Assembly: GCA_965279195.1 (NCBI GenBank)
Contig: CBDIHP010000047.1
Location: 372,001-436,000 of the forward strand
Direction of reading: 5' to 3'
Length of the DNA stretch: 64,000 nt
Source of the DNA: CBDIHP01 sp965279195
GTDB taxonomy: Bacteria; Planctomycetota; Planctomycetia; Isosphaerales; Isosphaeraceae
Shown here: one piece after another, positions 26,148 to 34,740 of the stretch
How the letters are laid out: every line of letters starts with the position of its first letter
How positions within the stretch are numbered: position 1 is the stretch's first letter
Made by a program: the position numbers and the translations under genes
The notes under the pieces: model-generated
The model's database searches: none
What the model was told of the DNA's origin: nothing
What the model saw: the letters and a program-made list of their open reading frames with translations, nothing else

Positions 26148-27650
26148 TTACATCGTCGAGCGGCTCGAATCCGTCTCGTTCGAGAAGGTCGAGTAGTTCG
26201 GCGCCTCCTGGGTGATCACGATGTCGTGAGGGTGGCTCTCCTGGACGGACGCCCCCGTGACCTGGATGAACCGCGCCTTCGTGCGGAGCTCGTCGATGGT
26301 CCGGGTGCCGCAGTAGCCCATGCCGGCCCGGATCCCCCCCACGAGCTGGAAGACGAAGTCCGCCAGGTGACCCTTGTACGGCACGCGGCCCTCGACCCCC
26401 TCCGGCACCATCTTCTGCGACGCCGGCGCCTTGCCCTCCGACTTCGACACGTCCTGCCGGTACCGCTCGTGCGAGCCCTTGGCCATCGCGGCCAGCGAGC
26501 CCATCCCGCGATACGCCTTGAAGCTCCGGCCGCGGAAGATGATCGTGTCCCCCGGGCTCTCGTCGAGGCCCGCGAACAGGCCGCCGATCATCACGCAGCT
26601 CGCCCCGGCGGCGATCGCCTTGGCGATGTCCCCCGAGTACCGGATGCCGCCGTCGGCGATGATCGGGATCTTCCCCTCGACCGCCTTCGACGCGTTGTAG
26701 ATCGCCGTGATCTGCGGCACGCCCACGCCCGAGACCACCCGCGTGGTGCAGATCGACCCGGGGCCGATGCCCACCTTGATCGCGTCCGCCCCCGCGGCCA
26801 TCAGGTCGCGCGCACCCTCGGCCGTCGCGACGTTCCCCGCCACGACCTCGATGCTGAAGTCCTTCTTGATCCGACGGACGGTCTCGATCACGTTCTTGCT
26901 GTGCCCGTGGGCCGAATCCACGATCACCACGTCGACATCCGCCTCCAACAGGGAGGCGATCCGCTCGTAGTCGTGCACACCGACCGCCGCGCCCACCCTC
27001 AGCCGCCCGCGAGCATCCTTGCAGGCGTGGGGGTAACTGTGCAGCTTGTCGATGTCCTTGATCGTGATCAATCCCTTCAATCGGTATTCATCGTCCACCA
27101 GGAGCAGTTTCTCGACCTTATTCCTGGTCAAGATCCGGTCCGCCTCCTCCAGGCTGGTGTCCGCGGAGGCCGTGACCAGGTTGTCCTTGGTCATCACCTC
27201 CTCGATCCGGAGGTCGTTGGACTCCAGGAACCGCAGGTCGCGCCGGGTCAGGATCCCCCGCAGCTTCCCCTCGACCGTGATCGGCACGCCCGAGATGTTA
27301 TGCCCCCGCATGATCTCGCGGGCCTGCCCCACCGTCGCCGTCGGCGGCAGCGTGATCGGGTCGACGATGATGCCGTTCTCGGAGCGCTTGACCTTGTCGA
27401 CCTCGCGGGTCTGCTCTTCGATCGACATATTCTTATGAATGACCCCGAGCCCCCCCTCCTGGGCCAGGGCGATGGCCAGGTTGGCCTCGGTCACCGTGTC
27501 CATGGGGGCCGAGAGGATCGGGATGTTCAGCGAGATCTTCGCGGTGAGATGCGTCTTCGTCTCGGCCTGACCGGGCAGGAGCTCGGAGTAGGCGGGCTCG
27601 AGCAAGACATCGTCGAACGTGATGCCCTGGTAGGCGATGCGATCCTGCAC
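26148..27650 (-). CDS. guaB: Inosine-5'-monophosphate dehydrogenase
   Basis: 500 residues. Oxidises IMP to XMP with NAD+, the committed step of GMP synthesis. Catalytic loop GPGSICTTRVVSGVGVPQ (Cys about 301), IMP-binding ADGGIRYSGDIAKA, flap region RYRQDVSKSEGKAPASQK with the conserved Arg-Tyr area, and GGIRAGMGYCGTRTIDEL. Two CBS domains occupy about 95-205 (PTATVGQAREIMRGHNISG; SADTSLEEADRILTRNKVEK). I choose the GTG at 27650 (VQDRIAYQGITFDDVLL) because GGAGG stands eight bases upstream; the frame runs on to a TTG at 27701 without family similarity. Monocistronic. Confidence 0.96.
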   Translation of the reverse strand: MQDRIAYQGITFDDVLLEPAYSELLPGQAETKTHLTAKISLNIPILSAPMDTVTEANLAIALAQEGGLGVIHKNMSIEEQTREVDKVKRSENGIIVDPITLPPTATVGQAREIMRGHNISGVPITVEGKLRGILTRRDLRFLESNDLRIEEVMTKDNLVTASADTSLEEADRILTRNKVEKLLLVDDEYRLKGLITIKDIDKLHSYPHACKDARGRLRVGAAVGVHDYERIASLLEADVDVVIVDSAHGHSKNVIETVRRIKKDFSIEVVAGNVATAEGARDLMAAGADAIKVGIGPGSICTTRVVSGVGVPQITAIYNASKAVEGKIPIIADGGIRYSGDIAKAIAAGASCVMIGGLFAGLDESPGDTIIFRGRSFKAYRGMGSLAAMAKGSHERYRQDVSKSEGKAPASQKMVPEGVEGRVPYKGHLADFVFQLVGGIRAGMGYCGTRTIDELRTKARFIQVTGASVQESHPHDIVITQEAPNYSTFSNETDSSRSTM

Positions 27651-27658
27651 GGGAAAAG

Positions 27659-27663
27659 CCTCC
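27659..27663 (-). promoter_or_regulatory. Ribosome binding site that fixes the guaB GTG start
   Basis: GGAGG on the minus strand, eight bases before the GTG at 27648-27650. Confidence 0.7.
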
Positions 27664-27804
27664 GGTCCCGACGTCACGGAAAGGGCCGGCGATCCAGTCA
27701 ACGTCGGGGCGAATCAAGTGCCTTTCCCGACATAGTAGATCCGAAACCCCGATCCCCCGCAAGGTCAACCGTACACCCCCACCCGCGCCACACCTCCGTT
27801 TCCC

Positions 27805-28010
27805 AAAACGCCGGAACGAACCCATTTCGTCGCAAGCTGTTGATCTATCAAGCCTTAACTATCAACACTCCCAAACCACCCCGTTCTCACCATTCGCAAA
27901 TCCCCCTCCCATCGTCCGATTCCAGAAATGCCGAAACGAACCCAATTCGCCGCAACCCCTTCTGGTTTCCAGGCTTAGCCCTCAACACTCCCAAGCCACC
28001 CTCAACTACC
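27805..28010. repeat. Two direct copies of an AACGAACCCA repeat, period about 120 bp
   Basis: 27805-27890 and 27925-28010 share GCCG-AACGAACCCA-TTCG-CGCAA, then ATCAACACTCCCAA/CTCAACACTCCCAA and CCACCC at the same spacing, in an AT-richer stretch. A third scrap of the head lies at 3881-3908 upstream of gyrB. Probably a dispersed family. The rest of the 27651-28274 gap holds nothing coding. Confidence 0.65.
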
Positions 28011-28166
28011 CCAAACCTCCAGCCTGCGAAATCTCCCAATCTCAACTCTTTCCACCCAGATTCCAAAGTCAAGCAAATATTTTCTCTATTTTACCCGCCT
28101 CGTAGGGTCCACCAGTTCGGACCAATCCCGACCCCGTGCCCGCCCTGGAAGGGCGACCTGGGGTAG

Positions 28167-28186
28167 CCCAGGGTGGAAACCCTGGG
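28167..28186. terminator. Hairpin CCCAGGGT / ACCCTGGG
   Basis: Perfect 8-bp stem with a GGAA tetraloop, about 90 bp beyond the stop of the leftward antitoxin-like gene. May be a terminator or another small dispersed palindrome. Confidence 0.4.
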
Positions 28187-28274
28187 ATCGGCTCGACCCG
28201 CGCCTGCTTCCCCTTCCGAACCGTGGAAAGGCAAACCTGGACGACGGGATCCCGAGCGATCTCGCCTCAGGACC

Positions 28275-28493
28275 TCAACCGACCCGCATCCGGTCGACGC
28301 CCCATGGGGCCCCGGCCTGAGGATCCCTCTCCGCCGCCGCCAGGCGACGGTCCAGCTCGCGGACCTGCTCCTCAGTCAGCCCGACATCGGGCCGCTCCCC
28401 CTCGGGCAGGCCCTCCCAGATCCGGTCGATCCATTCGAGCCGCTCCCTGGGCGACCACGACTCCACCGCCGTCAAGATGGCCTGAAGATCCAT
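28275..28493 (-). CDS. Putative addiction-module antitoxin component, orphan
   Basis: 72 residues. MDLQAILTAVESWSPRERLE followed by a helix LEWIDRIWEGLPEGERPDVG, then TEEQVRELDRRLAAAERDPQ and a Trp-containing end, the pattern of the short 'putative addiction module component' family (PF09720), normally paired with a RelE/ParE-type toxin. The ATG at 28493 has AGGAGG four bases upstream. No toxin gene follows to the left or right, so it is an orphan or a remnant. Family call from pattern only. Confidence 0.6.
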   Translation of the reverse strand: MDLQAILTAVESWSPRERLEWIDRIWEGLPEGERPDVGLTEEQVRELDRRLAAAERDPQAGAPWGVDRMRVG

Positions 28494-28741
28494 GCGACCT
28501 CCTCGGGACATGCCCTTCCTCTCCCATCATACGCCATCCCGCAGCCAGCGTCGTCCCGCGTTTCCGGATCTCCCCGCAGCCCGTGGCGTCGCGTCAACGG
28601 CCCGTCATCGCCCACCGCACCGACATTCCCGACTCATTTCCTCCCCTTCGCGCTCTTTGCGTCTTTGCGGTTTCCTTCCCTGCCCGATACGCTGGAATCC
28701 CGCTCGCATCCAGACCTCTCGAAACGCGGAGCCCCCCTGCC

Positions 28742-28978
28742 ATGCCCGGACGCGACCCCCGCGTGGCCGAACGCAACCTCCTCTTCGCCGGCCTCGGCCT
28801 CACCCTCGGCCTCCTCTCCCGCGACCGCGTCATCCGCGCCTTCACCGAGTGGCTCCTCGACAAGAACCGCCCCCTCGGCGACATCCTCCTCGAACAGAAG
28901 GCCCTCACCCCCGACCAGCGCGCCGCCATCGACGCTCGGTCGCGGTCCCTTACTGCGTCGGCCAATCCGGCGGCATGA
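28742..28978 (+). pseudogene. Fragment: N-terminal domain of a planctomycete Ser/Thr kinase
   Basis: 78 codons. AERNLLFAGLGLTLGLLSRD, then AFTEWLLDKNRPLGDILLEQKALTPDQR resembles the conserved domain found before the kinase domain of planctomycete Hanks-type kinases (DRNLLFG...LDKSRPLG.ILVEQG.L). Here the similarity ends at about residue 66 and the frame stops 12 codons later, running 29 bp into the 3' end of the STAND gene on the other strand. No kinase domain follows, so the gene is truncated at or near the STAND junction. It could instead be a small standalone protein; GC and codon use look native. Confidence 0.55.
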
Positions 28979-31900
28979 CGACCCGGCGGTCGCGATATGG
29001 GCGGAATTTTTCGTGCTCGATCAGCACCCAGGGGTTATCGCCAGGCTTCCACGCCACACCCAATTCTTCGGCCAGGTTTTTGAGTGCTGCCTCCTTCACC
29101 TTCGCTTGACAAGTGGGATATTTCAAAAAATTCGCCAGATACCCTAGATTCACGTGCGAAGGTAGAGCTTCGAACGACTCCGCAAGGGTTGCAATTGAGG
29201 CAGGATTTCTATATAAATAAACACGATTATAAACTTCAGTATTCATAGCATTAACAATATGATTCTTATATGAATCGAAAATAAATTTTATTGAATCACA
29301 TAAGTGTTTGAGCCGAGGCGGGTCGCTCTCGCCCTTGATCGCCTCGGCGAGCCTGATGACGACCCACATTCTCTGGTCAGCGGTGGCGTCACTGGCCAGC
29401 GGACCGAACGCGCTGTAGAGGCTGCTGAGCCGAGACACGTCGCTCTCGCCCTTGATCGCCTCGGCGAGCTTGGTGGCGACCGACATCCTCTGGTCAGCGG
29501 TGGCGTCCCTGGCCAGCGGACCGAACGCGCCGGAGAGGCTGCTGAGCCGATACGGGTCGCTCTCGCCCTTGATCGCCTCGGCGAGCTTGGTGGCGAGCGA
29601 GGAGGCCGCGGCTGAATCGAGCCCCTTGGCCAGCGGACCGAACGCGAAGGAGAGTAAGCTGAGCCGAGACACGTCGCTCTCGCCCTTGATCGCCTCGGCG
29701 AGCTTGGTGGCGACCGACATCCTCTGGTCAGCGGTGGCGTCACTGGCCAGCGGACCGAACGCGCCGGAGAGGCTGCTGAGCCGATACGGGTTGCTCTCGC
29801 CCTTGATCGCCTCGGCGAGCTTGGTGGCGACCGACATCCTCTGGTCAGCGGTGGCGTCCCTGGCCAGCGGACCGAACGCGCTGGAGAGGCTTCTGAGCCG
29901 AGACACGTCGCTCTCGCCCTTGATCGCCTCGGCGAGCTTGGTGGCGAGCGAGGAGGCCGCGGCTGAATCGAGCCCCTTGGCCAGCGGACCGAACGCGCCG
30001 GAGAGTAAGCTGAGCCGCGACGGGTTGCTCTCGCCCTTGATCGCCTCGGCGAGCTTGGTGGCGAGCGAGGAGGCCGCGGCTGAATCGAGCCCCTTGGCCA
30101 GCTGACCGAACGCGAAGGAGAGAAAGCTGAGCCGAGACACGTCGCTCTCGCCCTTGATCGCCTCGGCGAGCTTGGTGGCGACCGACATCCTCTGGTCAGC
30201 GGTGGCGTCACTGGCCAGCGGACCGAACGCGCCGGAGAGGCTGCTGAGCCGATACGGGTCGCTCTCGCCCTTGATCGCCTCGGCGAGCTTGGTGGCGAGC
30301 GAGGAGGCCGCGGCTGAATCGAGCCCCTTGGCCAGCTGACCGAACGCGCCGGAGAGGCTGCTGAGCCGAGACACGTCGCTCTCGCCCTTGATCGCCTCGG
30401 CGAGCTTGGTGGCGAGCGAGGAGGCCGCGGCTGAATCGAGCCCCTTGGCCAGCGGACCGAACGCGCCGGAGAGTAAGCTGAGCCGAGACGGGTTGCTCTC
30501 GCCCTTGATCGCCTCGGCGAGCTTGGTGGCGGCTGCCTTCTTGGTTTCCGAAAGCGGCCCGTCGAGGTTGAGGGCCGCCGCAAGTGAAGCACAGGCCAGA
30601 GTCGTGTCGCTATCCAGACTGGATTCGGACAGGACTGGATGGAGGATCTCCTGGATGACTCGAATCCTCATGTGAGGATTCCATCCGACGGTGGATTGAA
30701 CCACGATCTCGTTCCGAAGTTGCAAACGCCTTGCATTCTCCGGAGACTCGAGAGCGATTTGAAGGAAGTGCAAGCGGACGTTCTCGCTCAAGTCCGCGGC
30801 CAGGGGCCAGAAGCATTCCTTCATTTCATACGGAGAGATTGTGTCCTGCCTACCAATAATGGCAAAAAGCCTTCGGGCGAGCTCTTTGTCCTGCTGGTCC
30901 CGGTAGACGTTGAAGAGCATCCAGGCGATGACAAGAACGAGCAGAGTCGGGAGCCAACGGGATGTGCTTCGCCACCAGTAGCCGCGGGCCTCACCGAAGC
31001 GGCACTTGCCCCGAAGTCGCTGGAAGAGAAATGTCAACTGGCTCCAGGGGGGGAGTAACGATCGCCAGCGACGGAGGAGATTTCCTTTGGCCTCGAGGAA
31101 TTGCTGGTGGGCGTTGCGGAGCGCGGTGTTCCAGTAGTCCTGGCGGGCCTCAATGTCGAGGACGGCCTGGCATTGGTAGTCGTGGTCGAGTCGCCAACTT
31201 TCTTTACCAGTAAGTGGATCGACAACCTTTCGCACCACATCATGGGACGCAAGAGAATCCAGCGCGTGCTGAACCGGATCCTCAGACAATCCGGACAATT
31301 CGGCCAGCCTGGAAATTGGGCTCGGGACGGTCTTCTTCGCTTTCTCGTCGACCATGGCCTTGAGAAACTGGATGATCTGTTTTGAATCGAGGCCGGAATG
31401 CCGACTGGCCCCAGCGATGCGGATTTCGATCGATTTCGCCTCAAGCCCGGCGATGCTCCCGGCACGCTCGTAGGCGGTGACCGTCAGGGAAGGCAATCCC
31501 CCGATCCCCATCAGGACGGACCGAAGACGGATCGGTAGGACCTGGCCATCCTGTTCGAGATCGCGGGCGATCCGGCCCTTGAGCTGTTCCCAACCGCTCT
31601 CGGGAGCATCGACCACCGGTCCCAGTTCGGGATGCGGCCTGGAGAGTTGATCGAGCAACGGCCTGACCACGTCAGCCGAGGGGCGATCGAGCGGAAATGT
31701 TGGCGGCTCATCCACAAACTGGACAGTTCCGAGGCCGTCGGCCGTGTCCTTGCGAGTGACGATCAGGACATGCGAATGCCCGTCGCGGACGAGCGTCGCG
31801 ATTCTTTTCCAGAAGGGGTTGGCCTTCAGAATCGCGGACGTGTCCTTCCAGACCCCCTTGGAGGTGAGGAAGAACTTGGCGCGGTGCCTCGCCTGGTAGT

Positions 31901-32570
31901 CGTCGAATTGATCGAAGATCAGGAGTGGCGTACGGTTCAACTGGTTCTTGATCTCCTTGAGCGTCGCGACCGTTTCTTCCGCGGTGGCGGCCGGCTTGTA
32001 TCCGACGTGTTGCCGTTGGTCGTCCGTGAGGGATGGCGTGCTCTGCAACGCCTCATTCAGTCGTCGCGACGGTCCTTCGACCCAGTCGTCGCCCCAGCCA
32101 TCGAGCCGGATCGGCACGAGGTTGTTCGGGAGTGCTCCCGGCCGGCAGAGGCCGGACATCACCAGGGCCGATTTTCCCGCTCCTGACTCTCCGACGAGGA
32201 AGACCAGCCGATTCTCGCGACAAACTTCGACCAGCTTGAGCAAATCCTCCTCGCGTCCTTTCAGGTGTTCCGGGTCATCGGCCTTGAGGCGAAGGGCGTC
32301 GGGACGGAGGAGCCTGGATTTCTTTTGTCTGCCGAGGGTGATGAGCCAGCAGCCGACAAAAAACAGGAGGATCGCGAGCACAATGATTACGGTTGCTGGT
32401 ACCCCGATCAGTACGGAGAGGGCTTTCCCCTTCTGGATCGGGCCCGGAATCGCTTCGAGCGTCGTGCTAATGAGGCCGATGAGGGTGACCAGGGCACCCA
32501 GGCCGACCTGCGCCTTCTGAACCCACGACTGACCTGGAGGCGAGGTCGAAGCGTTTTCTTGCTGGCTCAT
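28950..32570 (-). CDS. Membrane-anchored STAND NTPase with ten near-identical 39-residue repeats
   Basis: 1206 residues, start ATG 32570 (AGG eight bases upstream). Two hydrophobic segments (about 22-38, 52-79), then a novel-STAND-like P-loop ATPase: GREEDLLKLVE, Walker A GESGAGKS (127-134), Walker B LLIFDQFDD (216-224), arginine-rich sensor region VTRKDTADG, and a winged-helix-like region 415-475 (ISRLAELSGLSEDPVQHALD). A third membrane helix lies at 540-556. Residues 681-1070 are ten 39-residue repeats (ATKLAEAIKGES...SGAFGPLA...) plus an eroded eleventh to 1109, then a 97-residue cap. Repeats look like an alpha-solenoid sensor. STAND proteins signal in immunity or cell death; role here inferred. 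The 3' end is unusually AT-rich. Confidence 0.85.
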   Translation of the reverse strand: MSQQENASTSPPGQSWVQKAQVGLGALVTLIGLISTTLEAIPGPIQKGKALSVLIGVPATVIIVLAILLFFVGCWLITLGRQKKSRLLRPDALRLKADDPEHLKGREEDLLKLVEVCRENRLVFLVGESGAGKSALVMSGLCRPGALPNNLVPIRLDGWGDDWVEGPSRRLNEALQSTPSLTDDQRQHVGYKPAATAEETVATLKEIKNQLNRTPLLIFDQFDDYQARHRAKFFLTSKGVWKDTSAILKANPFWKRIATLVRDGHSHVLIVTRKDTADGLGTVQFVDEPPTFPLDRPSADVVRPLLDQLSRPHPELGPVVDAPESGWEQLKGRIARDLEQDGQVLPIRLRSVLMGIGGLPSLTVTAYERAGSIAGLEAKSIEIRIAGASRHSGLDSKQIIQFLKAMVDEKAKKTVPSPISRLAELSGLSEDPVQHALDSLASHDVVRKVVDPLTGKESWRLDHDYQCQAVLDIEARQDYWNTALRNAHQQFLEAKGNLLRRWRSLLPPWSQLTFLFQRLRGKCRFGEARGYWWRSTSRWLPTLLVLVIAWMLFNVYRDQQDKELARRLFAIIGRQDTISPYEMKECFWPLAADLSENVRLHFLQIALESPENARRLQLRNEIVVQSTVGWNPHMRIRVIQEILHPVLSESSLDSDTTLACASLAAALNLDGPLSETKKAAATKLAEAIKGESNPSRLSLLSGAFGPLAKGLDSAAASSLATKLAEAIKGESDVSRLSSLSGAFGQLAKGLDSAAASSLATKLAEAIKGESDPYRLSSLSGAFGPLASDATADQRMSVATKLAEAIKGESDVSRLSFLSFAFGQLAKGLDSAAASSLATKLAEAIKGESNPSRLSLLSGAFGPLAKGLDSAAASSLATKLAEAIKGESDVSRLRSLSSAFGPLARDATADQRMSVATKLAEAIKGESNPYRLSSLSGAFGPLASDATADQRMSVATKLAEAIKGESDVSRLSLLSFAFGPLAKGLDSAAASSLATKLAEAIKGESDPYRLSSLSGAFGPLARDATADQRMSVATKLAEAIKGESDVSRLSSLYSAFGPLASDATADQRMWVVIRLAEAIKGESDPPRLKHLCDSIKFIFDSYKNHIVNAMNTEVYNRVYLYRNPASIATLAESFEALPSHVNLGYLANFLKYPTCQAKVKEAALKNLAEELGVAWKPGDNPWVLIEHEKFRPYRDRRVVMPPDWPTQ
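29244..30530. repeat. 117-bp tandem repeats inside the STAND gene
   Basis: Ten copies (30530 down to 29361) nearly identical in DNA, then one degenerate copy to 29244. Copies alternate between ESNP/ESDP and ESDV at the same position, and end in either KGLDSAAASSL or DATADQRMSV. Confidence 0.95.
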
Positions 32571-32756
32571 CGGGTCTACCTGCGGCACTACGGACCAGAA
32601 CGGGATCGTGTCGGGCACGGACTGAAGACTTTCCAGGCTAAATCAGGACAGGTTGAGCGGCAACAGGGAGGAATCCAACCGAGGCAAGAATCGGACTTCT
32701 CCCAGGGGGGCAACGCCCGTCTTGATTGCCAGGGCGAGAATGCCGCGTTTCCGTCA

Positions 32757-32802
32757 GTAGGGTGTGGTGCTTCGCGGGCCGGAGGTCTGCGACCACCGCA
32801 CC
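32757..32802. repeat. REP palindrome, GTAGGGTGTGG family
   Basis: GTAGGGTGTGGTGCTTCGCG pairs with TGCGACCACCGCACC. Head-outward pair with the copy at 32936. Confidence 0.85.
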
Positions 32803-32935
32803 GACGGTGGCGGACGACTCGCCCGGTTGCTCCATGGGTTGGTGGGGGGTGGTGTCAAGGGTAGGGTGACCGCGGCCGTGGTACCCATGGCGGCGGGGGA
32901 TGCATTGGATTGACTGCGCGGCGGGGCGTGTTGTG

Positions 32936-32980
32936 GGTGCGGTGGTCGCGGACGTGCGTCCGCGAGGCACCACACCCTAC
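32936..32980. repeat. REP palindrome, GTAGGGTGTGG family (inverted)
   Basis: GGTGCGGTGGTCGCGGAC...GTCCGCGAGGCACCACACCCTAC (in two arms). Forms an inverted REP pair with 32757-32802. Confidence 0.85.
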
Positions 32981-33096
32981 AGGGTTCGGACGATTCTTGC
33001 GCGGCGGGATACCTCAACTTCTCGCGGAAACTTCAAGAATTGCTCGCGGGGGGCGGGTAGACTGGGCGGCTTGGATTCCTTCCAGGTCGCCCGGGA

Positions 33097-34698
33097 ATGA
33101 CTTTCATGAACGATCTTTCGCGCATTCATGACGACGCACGTCAATATGGGATCAGCCGGAGGCACCTGCTGGCGCAGGCGGCGGTGCTGGCGAGCTTGCC
33201 GGTGATCGGCGGGCGGGTGGAGGGGAGGGTGGTCCGGGCGGCCAGCTTCAAGGATGACCCGTTCACGATGGGGGTGAACTCGGGGGATCCCGATCCGCTG
33301 GGGTTCGTGATCTGGACCCGGCTGGCTCCGAAGCCGCTGGAGCCCTCGGGGGGGATGCCGGCGGAGAAGGTGGCGGTGCGTTGGGAGGTGGCGAAGGATG
33401 AGGGGATGTCGCAGGTGGTGCGGAAGGGCACGGCGGTGGCCACGCCGCAGCTGGGGCATTCGGTGCATGTGGAGCTGAACGGGCTGGAGCCGGGGCGGTG
33501 GTACTGGTATCGGTTCCATGCGGGGGATGCGACGAGCCCCGTGGGCAGGGCGAGGACGACGCCGGCGGCTTCGGGCGAGCCGGAGCGGTTGAAATTCGCG
33601 TTCGCGTCGTGCCAGCACTACGAGGCGGGGCTGTTTACGGCGTACGAGCACATGATCAAGGATGACCTCGATCTGGTCGTCCATCTGGGGGATTACATTT
33701 ACGAGGGGCCGGGGCGGGAGAAGGGGGTCCGGAAGCATCACGGGGCGGAGATCAAGTCGCTCGACGACTACCGGGCCCGGTACGCCCAGTACAAGTCGGA
33801 TGAACATCTGAAGAAGATGCACGCCCATTGCCCCTGGGTGGTGACGTGGGACGACCACGAGGTCGACAACAACTACGCCGGGGCCATCTCGGAGGAGAAG
33901 AACGTCACGCCGGCCGAGCTGCTGGAGCGGCGGGCGAACGCCTATCAGGCGTATTACGAGATGATGCCGCTGCGTGCCCGGACCTTGCCGCGCGGGCCGA
34001 ATATGGATCTCTACCGATCCGTCAACTTCGGCCGGCTGGCGTCGTTCCAGGTGCTCGACACCCGGCAGTACCGCACCGACCAGCCGAACAACGACAAGCG
34101 TTCACCCCTGAATGCCGACGCCCTCAAGCCGTCGAATTCGCTGCTCGGTACGATGCAGGCGAACTGGCTGAAGTCGCGGCTGCTGGCGTCGCCGGCGACG
34201 TGGAACATCCTGGCGCAGCAGGTCATGATGGGCATGGTGGGCTTCCGCGACATGGACGGGGCCGACCCGGTCTACTCGATGGACCAGTGGCCGGGCGCGG
34301 CCCACGAGCGGATGGCGATCGTGCGGTTCCTCCAGGAGCGGAAGGTCCTGAACCCGGTCGTGATCACCGGCGACATCCATTCGAACTGGGTCAACGACTT
34401 GCGCGTGGATGACCGCAAGCCGGACACGCCGGTGGTGGCGACCGAGTTCGTCGGAACGTCGATCTCCAGCGGAGGCAACGGCGCGGCGGTCCTGCCGAAC
34501 CAGGAGAAGCGGCTGGCGGGCAACCCGTTCGTCAAGTTCTTCAACGCCCAGCGCGGCTACGTCCGCTGCACCGTGACCCCCAAGACCTGGCGGAGCGACT
34601 ACCAGGTCGTCGAGGAGGTCACCAAGCCCGGCGCGCCGGCGGTCACGAGGGCGTCGTTCGTGGTCGAGGCCGGCCAGCCCGGTGCGAAGAAGGCGTGA
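33097..34698 (+). CDS. phoD: PhoD-family alkaline phosphatase, Tat-exported
   Basis: 533 residues. Tat-type leader SRRHLLAQAAVLASLPVIGG near the N-terminus. PhoD-like N-terminal beta domain (FTMGVNSGDPDPLGFVIWTR), then the metallophosphatase core: FAFASCQHYEAG, VVHLGDYIYEG, VVTWDDHEVDNNY, VVITGDIHSNWVNDL, all metal-ligand motifs of the family. Phosphodiester/monoester hydrolase dependent on Ca/Fe, usually induced by phosphate limitation. Start at ATG 33097, or 33106. Divergent from the STAND gene; convergent with the HEAT gene, with a shared hairpin between. Confidence 0.93.
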   Translation: MTFMNDLSRIHDDARQYGISRRHLLAQAAVLASLPVIGGRVEGRVVRAASFKDDPFTMGVNSGDPDPLGFVIWTRLAPKPLEPSGGMPAEKVAVRWEVAKDEGMSQVVRKGTAVATPQLGHSVHVELNGLEPGRWYWYRFHAGDATSPVGRARTTPAASGEPERLKFAFASCQHYEAGLFTAYEHMIKDDLDLVVHLGDYIYEGPGREKGVRKHHGAEIKSLDDYRARYAQYKSDEHLKKMHAHCPWVVTWDDHEVDNNYAGAISEEKNVTPAELLERRANAYQAYYEMMPLRARTLPRGPNMDLYRSVNFGRLASFQVLDTRQYRTDQPNNDKRSPLNADALKPSNSLLGTMQANWLKSRLLASPATWNILAQQVMMGMVGFRDMDGADPVYSMDQWPGAAHERMAIVRFLQERKVLNPVVITGDIHSNWVNDLRVDDRKPDTPVVATEFVGTSISSGGNGAAVLPNQEKRLAGNPFVKFFNAQRGYVRCTVTPKTWRSDYQVVEEVTKPGAPAVTRASFVVEAGQPGAKKA

Positions 34699-34714
34699 AC
34701 ATGCGTGCGAATCC

Positions 34715-34740
34715 GTCCCCCCGGATCATTGCGGGGGGAC
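34715..34740. terminator. Bidirectional hairpin between PhoD and HEAT genes
   Basis: GTCCCCCC (34715-34722) pairs with GGGGGGAC (34733-34740). The loop contains the TGA stop of the leftward HEAT gene (34726-34728), and the PhoD stop is 17 bp upstream. Serves both convergent genes. Confidence 0.65.

Larger units (their letters stand above)
32571..33096. other. Gap between divergent STAND and PhoD genes
   Basis: No gene. It holds two opposed REPs (32757 and 32936) with about 130 bp between them, and must contain the promoters of both flanking genes. Confidence 0.6.

Noticed and set aside
27648..27701. guaB starting at the TTG at 27701
   Set aside because: No ribosome site and no similarity in the added residues; the GTG at 27650 has GGAGG at the right distance.
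28136..28978. A 280-residue protein ending in the kinase-like fragment
   Set aside because: Only the last 78 codons show any similarity; the upstream part crosses a hairpin and the antitoxin gene on the other strand.
29244..30530. CRISPR array
   Set aside because: The repeat period is 117 bp without unique spacers, in frame, and codes for protein.
29288..30592. A 434-codon minus-strand frame of Arg/Ser repeats inside the STAND gene
   Set aside because: Frame-shifted reading of the 117-bp repeats; the other frame has Walker motifs and a complete protein.
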